This document shows, piece after piece, positions 1-8,202 of a DNA stretch of 64,000 nt. The notes beneath the pieces were generated by a model. The model was not told the origin of the DNA. It saw only the letters and a program-made list of their open reading frames with translations, and made no database searches. How positions within the stretch are numbered: the first letter of the stretch is position 1; each line of letters begins with the position of its first letter. This DNA comes from Sphingobium sp. AP50. GTDB taxonomy: Bacteria; Pseudomonadota; Alphaproteobacteria; Sphingomonadales; Sphingomonadaceae. Made by a program: the position numbers and the translations under genes. Location of the stretch: the NCBI RefSeq assembly GCF_900109095.1, contig NZ_FNYZ01000004.1, positions 62,001 to 126,000 of the forward strand, written 5' to 3'.

Positions 1-62
1 GGTCCGCAACCCATGCCACAGGCAAAGTTGCGGGCCAATGCCCGCCGTTCAAAAGCTGCCGA

Positions 63-317
63 TCAGATGCCGGCCCGCCGCTCCAATACCGCGCCGATCA
101 TCGCCCGCCATACCGCCACGTCGCCTGCCCGCGCCATGTGCGCGTCGGGCTCCCGCAACGTGCTCAATATCGCATAGGCGTCATCGACATGATCGGGCCA
201 GGCTGCATCCACGGCGCCGGCGGCATGCGCGTCATGGCCCTCCCCATTCAGGCTCAGATGGCGACCAGCCAGAACGCGGGCGATCCGTTCGATGGCGGGG
301 GTGGCGGATGTGGGCAT
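63..317 (-). CDS. Small hypothetical protein (84 aa)
   Basis: An 84-residue protein of unknown function. I start it at the ATG at 317, which has a GAGGAG-type ribosome site a few bases upstream; the open frame continues further upstream but without such a site. The protein has no signal peptide or membrane segment. It contains the phrase DAAWPDHVDDAYAIL and a conserved-looking C-terminal AGDVAVWRAMI helix, which resembles short uncharacterised proteins I associate with sphingomonads; that resemblance is from memory. The next gene upstream on this strand is another small hypothetical 74 bases away, so the two may be co-transcribed. Confidence 0.6.
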   Translation of the reverse strand: MPTSATPAIERIARVLAGRHLSLNGEGHDAHAAGAVDAAWPDHVDDAYAILSTLREPDAHMARAGDVAVWRAMIGAVLERRAGI

Positions 318-391
318 AGGGGTCTTGCTCCTCTCGATCGGCGGCGGTTTCGCTCTGCCACCGCCAGCATAACATAGGTGGAAAGCGGCGG

Positions 392-604
392 CTATCGGTC
401 CTGCGGCCTGAAACCGGACGAAGGCACCGGATCGCCATGATCGCCCGGTCGGGTCGCGGCAGGCGGATCGGATGCATCCATCGAATCCTTCAGCCCTTCC
501 TCCAGCCGATCCTCCTGATCCAGCACATGGTCCTGCGCGTCGCTTTCCCGTTCGTCGCCCGCTTCCTCGCGGCTGTTGGGGCGAATGTCGGTCTTGTCCG
601 TCAT
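392..604 (-). CDS. Small acidic hydrophilic hypothetical protein (70 aa)
   Basis: A 70-residue, very hydrophilic and acidic protein starting MTDKTDIRPNSREEAG and rich in Asp, Glu, Arg and Gln. The ATG at 604 is preceded by a purine-rich GGGAGAAG stretch, so I prefer it to the longer frame. Low complexity and charge suggest an intrinsically disordered protein, similar to small stress-associated proteins of sphingomonads, but no domain can be named. It faces away from the histidine kinase gene at 754 across a 149-base gap that would hold both promoters. Confidence 0.55.
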   Translation of the reverse strand: MTDKTDIRPNSREEAGDERESDAQDHVLDQEDRLEEGLKDSMDASDPPAATRPGDHGDPVPSSGFRPQDR

Positions 605-753
605 GGCTCTTCTCCCGGACGGGCTGATGGCTCGTCCCAGCAATCAACGGATGGCCCCATCACGCGGTTCCGCTTCGACCAACGCCTCCACCAGTTCGAC
701 CAGTAACCACGCGGCCTACAGACTTCTGGCCGTCAGACGCGTAGACAGGCAGA

Positions 754-1866
754 ATGATTGATCCTGCCGAAGATGGCGAACGCGGCGTAGCGCCGTCGAT
801 CGCGCTCTATTCCATATTGGGTTTCTGGTTTTTCTACACCATCATCGTCAGCCTGCGCGCCGTGGTGGTCGGCTTTGAGTCGCAGGGCGAAATGGCCGCG
901 CGTCGTATGGTGGTGGCGACCATCGGCATCATCGTCACCTGGATTTTCTATCTGGTGCTACGCCGGTTCGACCGCAAGCCGCTGGTCGTGCGGGTCGCCG
1001 CCGCCTTCTCGCTCGCCGCCCCCTTCGCTTTGGCCATGGCCGCGGCCAACTATTATATCTTCAACGTCTATGATCCGGGCAATTTCATCTCCGATGGCGA
1101 GAAGATGAAGATGGCCAAGGAGGATGGCTATGTCCTCATCTCCATCGTGGAGGATGCGCTCAGCCGCTATTTCTTCCTCTCCGCCTGGGCCGGTCTTTAT
1201 CTGGCCCTGTCCTACGCCAGCGAAGCGCACCGCACCGAGCGCCGCGCCGCACGGCTGGAACGCGCCGCCCAGCAGGCCGAACTGCGATCGCTCCGCTATC
1301 AGGTGAACCCGCATTTCCTGTTCAACACGCTGAATTCCCTCTCCACCCTCGTCATGCGCAACAGGCCGGATGAGGCGGAGAAGATGATCATGTCGCTCTC
1401 CAACTTCTACCGCACCAGCCTGACCGGCGATCCGCTGGACGATGTCCCGCTGGCGGAGGAAGTACATCTCCAGAAACTCTATCTGGATATCGAGGCGGTG
1501 CGTTTTCCCGATCGGCTTGTGACCCGCATCGATATTCCGCCCAATCTCCTCACTGCCTGTGTTCCCGGCCTCATCCTTCAGCCGCTGGTCGAAAATGCGA
1601 TCAAATATGGTGTTTCGCGTACATCCAGCCCGGTCACCATCACCATCACCGCGCGGGAAGATGGCGACCAGATGCATATCGCGGTCAGCGACGATGGCGA
1701 CAACCCGCCGGGGCAAGGAGACGCCGGCAGCGGCATCGGCCTTGCCAATGTGCGAGACCGCCTCACCGCCCGCTTTGGCGATGCGGGCCAGATCGTCTAT
1801 GGTCCGCGTGAGGGGGACGGTTTCTCCGTGCTTCTGACCCTTCCTGTCATTCGCCGGGGCTGCTGA
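754..1866 (+). CDS. LytS-type membrane sensor histidine kinase
   Basis: A 370-residue sensor kinase of the HisKA-less LytS/YehU family (His_kinase domain plus HATPase_c). Four hydrophobic stretches lie near residues 15-40, 50-70, 78-100 and 138-156, so the sensor region is membrane embedded without a large periplasmic domain. The phosphoacceptor box reads QVNPHFLFNTLNSL with His187. The N-box LVENAIKYG (Asn281) and the G-box GSGIGLANVRDRL (326-338) follow. It should phosphorylate the response regulator that starts six bases after its stop. The signal is not evident. The ribosome site is weak (AGGCAG), so the exact start is less certain than the identity. Confidence 0.9.
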   Translation: MIDPAEDGERGVAPSIALYSILGFWFFYTIIVSLRAVVVGFESQGEMAARRMVVATIGIIVTWIFYLVLRRFDRKPLVVRVAAAFSLAAPFALAMAAANYYIFNVYDPGNFISDGEKMKMAKEDGYVLISIVEDALSRYFFLSAWAGLYLALSYASEAHRTERRAARLERAAQQAELRSLRYQVNPHFLFNTLNSLSTLVMRNRPDEAEKMIMSLSNFYRTSLTGDPLDDVPLAEEVHLQKLYLDIEAVRFPDRLVTRIDIPPNLLTACVPGLILQPLVENAIKYGVSRTSSPVTITITAREDGDQMHIAVSDDGDNPPGQGDAGSGIGLANVRDRLTARFGDAGQIVYGPREGDGFSVLLTLPVIRRGC

Positions 1867-1872
1867 AAACCC

Positions 1873-2634
1873 ATGTCTTCGCCTGCAACGTCCATCCGTA
1901 CCATGATCGTCGATGACGAGCCTCTGGCCGTCGAGCGCCTCCAGATGCTGTGCGCCCGCGAGCCGCGCATCGCGCTGGTCGGCACCGCCACAGATGGCGA
2001 AGCGGCGCTGCGCCTGATCGACGGGCTGAAGCCCGATCTCGTCATGCTCGACATCGCCATGCCGCTGCTGGATGGCATTGGCGTTGCCCGCGCCGTCGGC
2101 CGCATGGGCATCCGCCCCGCCGTGATCTTCGTCACCGCCTTTGAAGGCTTCGCAGTTGAAGCGTTCGACCTCGCCGCCGTCGACTATATGCTGAAACCCG
2201 TCGCCCATGATCGCCTCACCCGCGCGATCGACCGGGTGGAATTGGCGTTGCGCAGCCATGGCTCTGCCGGGGATGCCGCCATATCGGCCGAAGCGCCACC
2301 CGAATGGGCCGAGGAATTCTGGGTACCGCACCGTTCCGAACTGATCCGCATCGCCGCCGACCAGATCGACCGGATCGAAGCGGAACGCGACTATATGCGC
2401 CTGCATGTCGGCGCGCACAGCTATCTGCTGCATCAGACGATCAGTTCGCTGGAGGAACGACTGGACCCGCAGCAGTTCGTCCGCCTCCATCGCAGCCATA
2501 TCGTCCGCCGCGACCATATCGCCCGCCTGCGCCACGATGGCAGCGGCGTATGGTTCGCGGCACTGACCAATGGCGACGAAATACGGATCGGCCGCACCTT
2601 CCTGGCCAATGCGCGAGCGATGACGGGGCGGTAA
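1873..2634 (+). CDS. LytTR-family response regulator
   Basis: A 253-residue AlgR/LytR-type regulator. The receiver domain (about 8-125) has the acidic pair in MIVDDEP, phosphoacceptor Asp60 in VMLDIAMP, Thr88 in FVTAF and Lys108 in YMLKPV. A LytTR DNA-binding domain occupies about 147-250, with the typical IDRIEAERDYMRLH and FVRLHRSHIVRR segments. It lies six bases behind the LytS-type kinase, the standard arrangement for a cognate pair. Targets cannot be read from the window; LytTR proteins usually bind imperfect direct repeats. The stop is followed by about 240 bases without a gene. Confidence 0.93.
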   Translation: MSSPATSIRTMIVDDEPLAVERLQMLCAREPRIALVGTATDGEAALRLIDGLKPDLVMLDIAMPLLDGIGVARAVGRMGIRPAVIFVTAFEGFAVEAFDLAAVDYMLKPVAHDRLTRAIDRVELALRSHGSAGDAAISAEAPPEWAEEFWVPHRSELIRIAADQIDRIEAERDYMRLHVGAHSYLLHQTISSLEERLDPQQFVRLHRSHIVRRDHIARLRHDGSGVWFAALTNGDEIRIGRTFLANARAMTGR

Positions 2635-2818
2635 GCGGGTTCGTCAGGCCGTGGGCTGACCTGTCCTATTCCTACGCTGACTACTATTCGCAAACGACTC
2701 TTTGACAGAGCACCCGACTTGCTCAGAGCACGACATAAAATTCCCAACATTCATTCCAAAATGTCGCATCCAGCGGGACATATGCGAAGTTAAGCGCCAC
2801 CTCTCCTACAGCGCCCAC

Positions 2819-2850
2819 AAAAAAGCCCGGTCGCGTGCAGTCGACCGGGC
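2819..2850 (-). terminator. Rho-independent terminator of the PEP-mutase-like gene
   Basis: A perfect 9-bp stem GCCCGGTCG/CGACCGGGC (2825-2833 with 2842-2850) encloses an 8-base loop. On the minus strand it is followed by six T residues (2819-2824 as A on the plus strand). It begins 25 bases beyond the stop codon at 2875, which is the classical intrinsic terminator layout. The remaining 2635-2818 holds nothing else I can support. Confidence 0.88.
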
Positions 2851-2874
2851 TTCCAGGGAGAGAGGGTTTAAGCC

Positions 2875-3819
2875 TTACAGGCGATCATCGATCGAGGAGC
2901 GGACGAAGCCGTCCGGGAAGCTTTCGACCTGATTGCCCACGATCGTATATTCCTTGGCACGGCCCGAGAAACGACCCTCCAGCTCCATATAGCTTTGCGG
3001 ATCGAACAGCGGCGTCGCGCTCATGCCCATGATGCCGGTCGCGTCGACCTTCTCGCAGGTATAGTCGCAGCCCTGCTGGGCGAAGTTCCTGATGCCATGT
3101 TCCAGCATCCCGTCCATCGCGGCCTTCAGCGTATAGTGCATCGTCATCATGTTGAAACCGAGCGGATAGATGTCATCCACCGTCACCGCGGGCTTGCCAT
3201 TGATGTTGCGCACGTCGGGGAACATCTTCCACCCCGGCACCCGGGACGAGACATATTGGGCATGGGCCAGCGTGCCGATCTTGACCACGGTGGTCATCTT
3301 CGCGCCCAGTTCATGCGCCAGTCGCATCCGCTCGCAGCCTTCGTCCATTTGCGTTTCCGGGTCGGCATTGGTCCGCGCGATCAGGAAGCAGTTGGTGCCC
3401 TCCAGCGCCGCGAGCGCCGCACGCACCTTTTCCAGATAGCGTTCGCGCGGCAGCAGGCCGGTGGATTCCTCCATATCGTCCGCATCCTCCAGTTGGAGCG
3501 CGGTCGCCCCCGCCATCGCCATGCGCCGGGCGCTGCGATAGACGGCCAGCGACCCGCCAAAGCCATCCTCGATATCGGCGGCCAGCGGAATGGGCGATGT
3601 CTGGCTGATGCGGCTGGTGATCCATTCCACGTCGGTCAGGTTGCTGAAGCCATAGTCGATCACGCCGTTCATCGCGATCGACACTTCGCCGCCCGACAGC
3701 ATCATCGCTTCGAAGCCGACCATCTCCACCGCCCGTGCCGACGCACAGTCGTAGACGCAGGGGGCGACGATGCACTTGTCGCTGGTTTCGAGCAGTTGTT
3801 GCAGAGACTTTTTTGCCAT
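2875..3819 (-). CDS. Isocitrate lyase/PEP mutase superfamily enzyme
   Basis: A 314-residue (beta/alpha)8 enzyme of the ICL/PEPM family, the group of methylisocitrate lyase, oxaloacetase, carboxyPEP mutase and 2,3-dimethylmalate lyase. Visible family marks are CIVAPCVYDCASARAVE near the N terminus, the metal-binding segment AADIEDGFGGS and LQLEDADD. The KKCGH catalytic-loop motif of isocitrate and methylisocitrate lyases is absent: that position reads TGLLPRERYLEKV. The reaction is therefore more likely a C-C or C-P mutase, hydrolase or lyase on another 2-oxo or 2-hydroxy acid. It lies 95 bases downstream of the TonB receptor on the same strand and is followed by a strong terminator, so the two probably form one transcript. 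Confidence 0.85.
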   Translation of the reverse strand: MAKKSLQQLLETSDKCIVAPCVYDCASARAVEMVGFEAMMLSGGEVSIAMNGVIDYGFSNLTDVEWITSRISQTSPIPLAADIEDGFGGSLAVYRSARRMAMAGATALQLEDADDMEESTGLLPRERYLEKVRAALAALEGTNCFLIARTNADPETQMDEGCERMRLAHELGAKMTTVVKIGTLAHAQYVSSRVPGWKMFPDVRNINGKPAVTVDDIYPLGFNMMTMHYTLKAAMDGMLEHGIRNFAQQGCDYTCEKVDATGIMGMSATPLFDPQSYMELEGRFSGRAKEYTIVGNQVESFPDGFVRSSIDDRL

Positions 3820-3914
3820 GTGCTTGCCAATTTCCCTTGTTGGATGGGGTTGTGTCTGTCTGGACCGGCCCTCATCCGGGTGGAAAGAGGACCGGTGCCG
3901 CTAAATTCGAACAA

Positions 3915-6764
3915 CTACATGCGGATGCGGGCGCCGACCTTGAAGTAGCGGCCGATCGGATCGAAATAGACCTGGTTCGTACCGCCCTGCGCGCTGGCGG
4001 CCAGCGGCGGGTCCTTGTCCAGCAGGTTGTTGATGACGCCGAACAGTTCGAACTGCTCGTTCACCTTCACCGTCGCGCCAAGATCGAGGTAGAAGCGGCC
4101 GGCGACGCGGTTGTTGTTCACGCTGTTGGGCAGGCCAGGCGCATAGCCGTCATCCTGCGGCCCCACCAAAGTCGTGTCGAAAATCCCCTTGGGGATATAT
4201 TTGCCGTGCAGGTTCAGCGCCACGCTGCCCAGATCCCACAGCACCGTGCCGTCCACGATCCAGTCGGGCACGCCCGTCGTGGTGCCGGGGCGATAACCGG
4301 TCTGGCCGGTACGATCGATGCCGCCGATCTCCAGTTTCAGATAATGGGTGGCGAGCAGGCGGAAGTCGAGGCTGCCGAACTTGCCGACATCGGTCCGATA
4401 GCTGGCCTCAAAATCGATGCCGCGGTTGCGCACCTGACTGACATTCTGGAGCACGTCGCTGACGCTGGTAAGCGCGCCGGACGAATCCCGCTGGACATAG
4501 TCGCACAGCGACGTCTGCCCCGCTGCGCAGCGGTCTACCACCACCTGCGCGCCCAGCGTCGCGATCGCGCCGCGAAGGTCGATGTCATAATAATCGACCG
4601 AGACGCGGAAGTTGCGCAGGAAACCCTTGGGCGCCAGCACCACGCCGGCCGTCCAGGTATCGGCCTTTTCCGGGGCCAATTGCTGGTTCGCGCCGGAAAA
4701 GCTGTTGACCTGAATCTGCGCGCCATTGTTCAGCGGATCGACGATCGTCGTGCGGCCCAGCGTCACCGGCCCAAACAACTCCGTCAGGTTGGGCGCCCGA
4801 ATGTCGCGCGACCGGGTCACGCGGAAGCGCACCTCTTCGATCGGGGCATAAACGCCGCCGACCTTCCATGTCGTCGCATTGACGCTGGTCGTATCAAGGC
4901 CAGGGCTGGAGCGACGATAATGGGTCCGGCGCGCCGCCCCGTTCAGTTCCAGCGTCTGGGCGAAGGGCACATCCTTCAGGATTGGGGCCAGCGCCTCGAC
5001 ATAGGCTTCGGCAACCCGGATGCTGCCATTCACCGCCTTGCCATTGAACGACCAGAAAGCGTTGGCGGTGGATAGAGCGTCGGCGGTACCGACCGCCTTG
5101 TCGCTGCGATATTCGCCGCCCGCCGCGATCGAGAAATCGCCGCCTGGCAGCGCGAAAAGCGAACCGTTGATATTGGCGGCAATCACATGTTCGGTGGTGT
5201 TGGTGGTCTGGTAGCCCGACGGCGCGATATAGGCTGCGGCCTCCGGCGTGATATTGCCGGAACCGAAAAGGTTGATCGGCACGCAACTGGCATCGTCATT
5301 GGCGGTGCTGGCATCGGCATTGATGCCGCACACCACCTGCCCGTTCACATTGACGGCATTGGCCGCGTTGGTGACACGCGAGCCGACGACATTGCCGGTA
5401 TAATCCTGCCGGAATTCGTTGCGGCCATATTGATAATAAGCGTCCCAGTGCCAGTTGTCGCTGATCTTGCCCTCCAGCGAGAGGACTGCGCGATAGGTCT
5501 GGTTGTCGCTATGATTGACCGACCCGCCCAGATCCATCAGCGCGCGGCCGAGGGTGAAGGATGTGATGGCGTTGGCGTCCATGATCGCCGCGACGCCATC
5601 TGGCAGATAGGCGTTGTTGCGTTGGATCGTCTGCGTCGTGCGCGCGACCGACCCGATCACCATGCCCTTCGACCGGGCATAGGACAGGTCGACGCTGGCC
5701 TTCAGCGCATCGGAAAATTCATAGGATGCCTGGCTATAGGTGACGAAGCGCTTGACCGGCGGTATCAGCAATATGCCATCGAGGAAGCCGTTGCGCACCG
5801 ATTCCTCACCACCTTGGGTGAACAGCGGCGACGGATTGGTGCCATAGATAGTGCCGAAGTCGTAATTATGCGTGGTGCCGTCCGAGTTGAACGCCAAACC
5901 GCGCAATGGTCCTGAATTGGCAACGATCAGCCCCCCCGAGGAAATGGTGCCGGTCCCGGCCGGTCCGCCGCGAATGCTGGCAGGCAAGCCGCCCGCGCCC
6001 GCCGGCGTGTTGCCTATCAACTGTTCACGCGGGCACCAGCTGCGGGTGTAGCAATCGCCCATCCCGTCCGACTTGTCATATTCACCCGCGATCATGAAAT
6101 GACCCTTGTCATCGGCGAATTTCGTGCCCCAGGCGAGTTGAGCGTTCTGCTGCCCATAATCGCCCCGGCTGGAAATGCCGGCCTGCACCGACCCTTTCAG
6201 GCCAGTCAGGTCGCGGTCGAGGATGAAGTTGACGACACCCGCCACCGCGTCCGAGCCATAGGCGGCCGACGCACCGCCGGTCACGACTTCGGTGCGCGAC
6301 ACCAGCGAACTGGGGATCAAATTGACGTCGATGGTGCCCTGCGTGGTCGACGGCACGAAGCGTTTGCCGTCCAGCAGCACCAGCGTCCGGGTCGCTCCAA
6401 GGCCGCGCAGGTCGAGTACGCGCGCGCCGATATTGCCGCCCACCGCCTGCTGGGTCGCCGGCGTTACCAGCGGACGGAAGGACGGCAGTTCGTTGAGCGC
6501 ATCGCCGACATTGGTGATGGCGCGCTGCGCCAGCCGCTCTTCGCCGACCACAGTAACGGGCGTGGGCGCATTGAAGCCCGACCGGGCGATGCGCGATCCG
6601 GTGACGACGATATCGGCGACATTCGGCTGTTCCGTATCGGCCTGCTCCGGCTGCGGTGCGGCCTCTTGCGCCATAGCGATATTGGCTGCCGCCAAAGCCC
6701 ATAGCGCCACGCCGCCATAGCAAAGAGTTTGTTTCCAGCGACCCGCATTACGATGCTGCGTCAT
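3915..6764 (-). CDS. TonB-dependent outer-membrane receptor
   Basis: A 949-residue receptor. The ATG at 6764 has a GGAGG site five bases upstream, so I reject the longer frame. It has a signal peptide (hydrophobic LCYGGVALWALAAANIAMAQ, cleavage after AMAQ), a TonB-box-like DIVVTGSRI, a plug domain with LDLRGLGATRTLVLLDGKR and GASAAYGSDAVAGVVN, then a long beta-barrel ending in an aromatic strand (PIGRYFKVGARIRM). There is no STN domain, so it is a plain transporter rather than a signal transducer. It imports an unidentified large or scarce substrate across the outer membrane. It is divergent from the alcohol dehydrogenase at 7033 and upstream of the PEP-mutase-like gene, which suggests joint induction with them. 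Confidence 0.93.
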   Translation of the reverse strand: MTQHRNAGRWKQTLCYGGVALWALAAANIAMAQEAAPQPEQADTEQPNVADIVVTGSRIARSGFNAPTPVTVVGEERLAQRAITNVGDALNELPSFRPLVTPATQQAVGGNIGARVLDLRGLGATRTLVLLDGKRFVPSTTQGTIDVNLIPSSLVSRTEVVTGGASAAYGSDAVAGVVNFILDRDLTGLKGSVQAGISSRGDYGQQNAQLAWGTKFADDKGHFMIAGEYDKSDGMGDCYTRSWCPREQLIGNTPAGAGGLPASIRGGPAGTGTISSGGLIVANSGPLRGLAFNSDGTTHNYDFGTIYGTNPSPLFTQGGEESVRNGFLDGILLIPPVKRFVTYSQASYEFSDALKASVDLSYARSKGMVIGSVARTTQTIQRNNAYLPDGVAAIMDANAITSFTLGRALMDLGGSVNHSDNQTYRAVLSLEGKISDNWHWDAYYQYGRNEFRQDYTGNVVGSRVTNAANAVNVNGQVVCGINADASTANDDASCVPINLFGSGNITPEAAAYIAPSGYQTTNTTEHVIAANINGSLFALPGGDFSIAAGGEYRSDKAVGTADALSTANAFWSFNGKAVNGSIRVAEAYVEALAPILKDVPFAQTLELNGAARRTHYRRSSPGLDTTSVNATTWKVGGVYAPIEEVRFRVTRSRDIRAPNLTELFGPVTLGRTTIVDPLNNGAQIQVNSFSGANQQLAPEKADTWTAGVVLAPKGFLRNFRVSVDYYDIDLRGAIATLGAQVVVDRCAAGQTSLCDYVQRDSSGALTSVSDVLQNVSQVRNRGIDFEASYRTDVGKFGSLDFRLLATHYLKLEIGGIDRTGQTGYRPGTTTGVPDWIVDGTVLWDLGSVALNLHGKYIPKGIFDTTLVGPQDDGYAPGLPNSVNNNRVAGRFYLDLGATVKVNEQFELFGVINNLLDKDPPLAASAQGGTNQVYFDPIGRYFKVGARIRM

Positions 6765-6803
6765 TTCATCCTCCCAACGTCCCGGACCTTGGCGTCCGAT
6801 TTT

Positions 6804-6820
6804 CGTGATATCGGTCACAT
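6804..6820. promoter_or_regulatory. CRP-like palindrome, copy 1 (TonB receptor promoter)
   Basis: CGTGA-TATCGG-TCACA matches the CRP/FNR-type consensus TGTGA-N6-TCACA at nine of ten arm positions. The 15 bases TGATATCGGTCACAT recur exactly at 6995-7009. This copy is centred about 48 bases upstream of the TonB receptor ATG. The binding regulator is inferred from motif shape only. Confidence 0.5.
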
Positions 6821-6994
6821 TATCGATTCGCGGGCAGCATGGCAATCCCCAACACGCAACAAAACTTGCCACGGCGTCCCGGACCATAATTTCCAAATCC
6901 AAGTGATAGGCCGGTATTTGCGGATATATCTGCAATGGCATGTGGGAGACGCCCTATCCGAACTGGCAAAATCATTGCTCTTGCAGTCTTCGCC

Positions 6995-7009
6995 TGATAT
7001 CGGTCACAT
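6995..7009. promoter_or_regulatory. CRP-like palindrome, copy 2 (alcohol dehydrogenase promoter)
   Basis: An exact 15-base repeat of the site at 6806-6820 in the same orientation, 189 bases apart. Here the left arm is poorer (CCTGA), giving eight of ten matches to TGTGA-N6-TCACA. It is centred about 30 bases upstream of the dehydrogenase ATG, which would suit a repressor or a promoter-proximal activator. Confidence 0.5.
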
Positions 7010-7032
7010 GCAATTCAATATAGGAGAGGCAC

Positions 7033-8133
7033 ATGGAAATTAGCGCCGCGATCGTCGAGGCATCGGATCGACCCATGGTGATCCGCCCCCTTGTTATCGA
7101 AGCGCCCCGCGCTGGCGAAATTCGGGTCCAACTGGTTGCGACGGGTGTCTGCCATACCGATGCGACCATGTGGCATCAGGGCGTGCCGGTGCCGCAACCG
7201 GTCGTGCTTGGCCATGAAGGCGCAGGAATCGTCGAAAGCGTCGGCGAAGGCGTATGCGACATTCGACCGGGCGACCATGTCGTGATGAGCTACAATAGTT
7301 GCGGGAGTTGCCCGACATGTCGTTCCGACCAGAGCAGCTATTGCCACGAATTTTTCCCGCGCAATTTCTTCGGCACCCGCCCGGATGGCAGCACCGCCTT
7401 GGCTACCCCCGATGGCGATCCCGTATTTGCCAATATTTTTGGCCAATCTTCCTTCGCGAGCCATGCCATCTGCCATGAGCGCAACGCCGTGGTCGTGCCG
7501 CCGGACTTCGACTTGCGCATCGCTGGTCCACTTGGTTGCGGCATATTGACGGGTGCAGGCGCCGTCATGAACGCTCTGAACGTCCAGGCGGGGCAGACGG
7601 TAGCGGTTATGGGCGCCGGGTCCGTCGGCCTGTCGGCGATTATGGCGGCAAAGCTGGTCGGCGCGCGCGAGATCATCGCGGTCGACCTGAATGATGACCG
7701 TCTTGCACTGGCCGCCAAACTGGGCGCGACCCTGACGATCAACGGCCGGTCCGAAGATCCGGTCGCCCAGACCCTGGCGCAGGTGCCGGACGGCGTGGAC
7801 TATGCGATCGACTGCACCGGTCTGCCTGTCGCCATCCAGCAGGGCGTAGCCATGCTGGCCGTGCGGGGAACCTGCTGTATCGTCGGCGCCGCCTCCCCTG
7901 GGACGATGTTTCAGGCTGATGTGTCGCATGTGATGAGCGGAGGGCGTGCCATACGCGGCATCGTGGAGGGCGACGCCGATCCCAAGATATTTATTCCGCA
8001 ACTGGTTTCGCACTATCAAGCGGGCCAGTTTCCCTTCGACAAGCTGATCCGCTTCTACCCTTTCGCCGCGATCAATGATGCCTTCCGGGATTCGGAAGAA
8101 GGTACGGCGATCAAGCCTGTACTTGTGTTTTAG
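7033..8133 (+). CDS. Zinc-dependent alcohol dehydrogenase (aryl-alcohol type, MDR)
   Basis: A 366-residue medium-chain dehydrogenase oxidising an alcohol to an aldehyde with NAD. The catalytic zinc ligands are Cys40, His61 with Glu62 in GHEGAG, and Cys169. The structural-zinc cysteines are Cys90, Cys93, Cys96 and Cys104. The Rossmann motif GAGSVG is at 194-199. The overall pattern is that of benzyl/aryl-alcohol and class III-like dehydrogenases; the natural substrate is unknown. The start has a GGAGAGG site. It is transcribed away from the TonB receptor and shares its regulatory region, so it probably acts on the imported compound or a product of it. A hairpin follows the stop. Confidence 0.92.
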   Translation: MEISAAIVEASDRPMVIRPLVIEAPRAGEIRVQLVATGVCHTDATMWHQGVPVPQPVVLGHEGAGIVESVGEGVCDIRPGDHVVMSYNSCGSCPTCRSDQSSYCHEFFPRNFFGTRPDGSTALATPDGDPVFANIFGQSSFASHAICHERNAVVVPPDFDLRIAGPLGCGILTGAGAVMNALNVQAGQTVAVMGAGSVGLSAIMAAKLVGAREIIAVDLNDDRLALAAKLGATLTINGRSEDPVAQTLAQVPDGVDYAIDCTGLPVAIQQGVAMLAVRGTCCIVGAASPGTMFQADVSHVMSGGRAIRGIVEGDADPKIFIPQLVSHYQAGQFPFDKLIRFYPFAAINDAFRDSEEGTAIKPVLVF

Positions 8134-8164
8134 GGCGTCGGTTCTACCGCATTTCTCTGTGGAT

Positions 8165-8200
8165 ACAGAATGGGGCAGGCTTCTGCCTGACTCATTCTGT
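8165..8200. terminator. Hairpin between convergent genes, possible bidirectional terminator
   Basis: Outer arms ACAGAATG (8165-8172) and CATTCTGT (8193-8200) enclose a second stem GGCAG/CTGCC (8174-8178 with 8183-8187). It sits in the 69-base gap between the convergent dehydrogenase and LldD-like genes. There is no clear T-run on either side, so function as a terminator is inferred from position and fold. Confidence 0.5.
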
Positions 8201-8202
8201 CG

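Noticed and set aside
1..62. Possible end of another gene at the left edge
   Set aside because: Too short to show a frame with any recognisable content.
958..2535. Long open frame on the minus strand opposite the histidine kinase and response regulator
   Set aside because: It mirrors two clear, motif-complete genes and has no domain of its own; in high-GC DNA such antisense frames are common.
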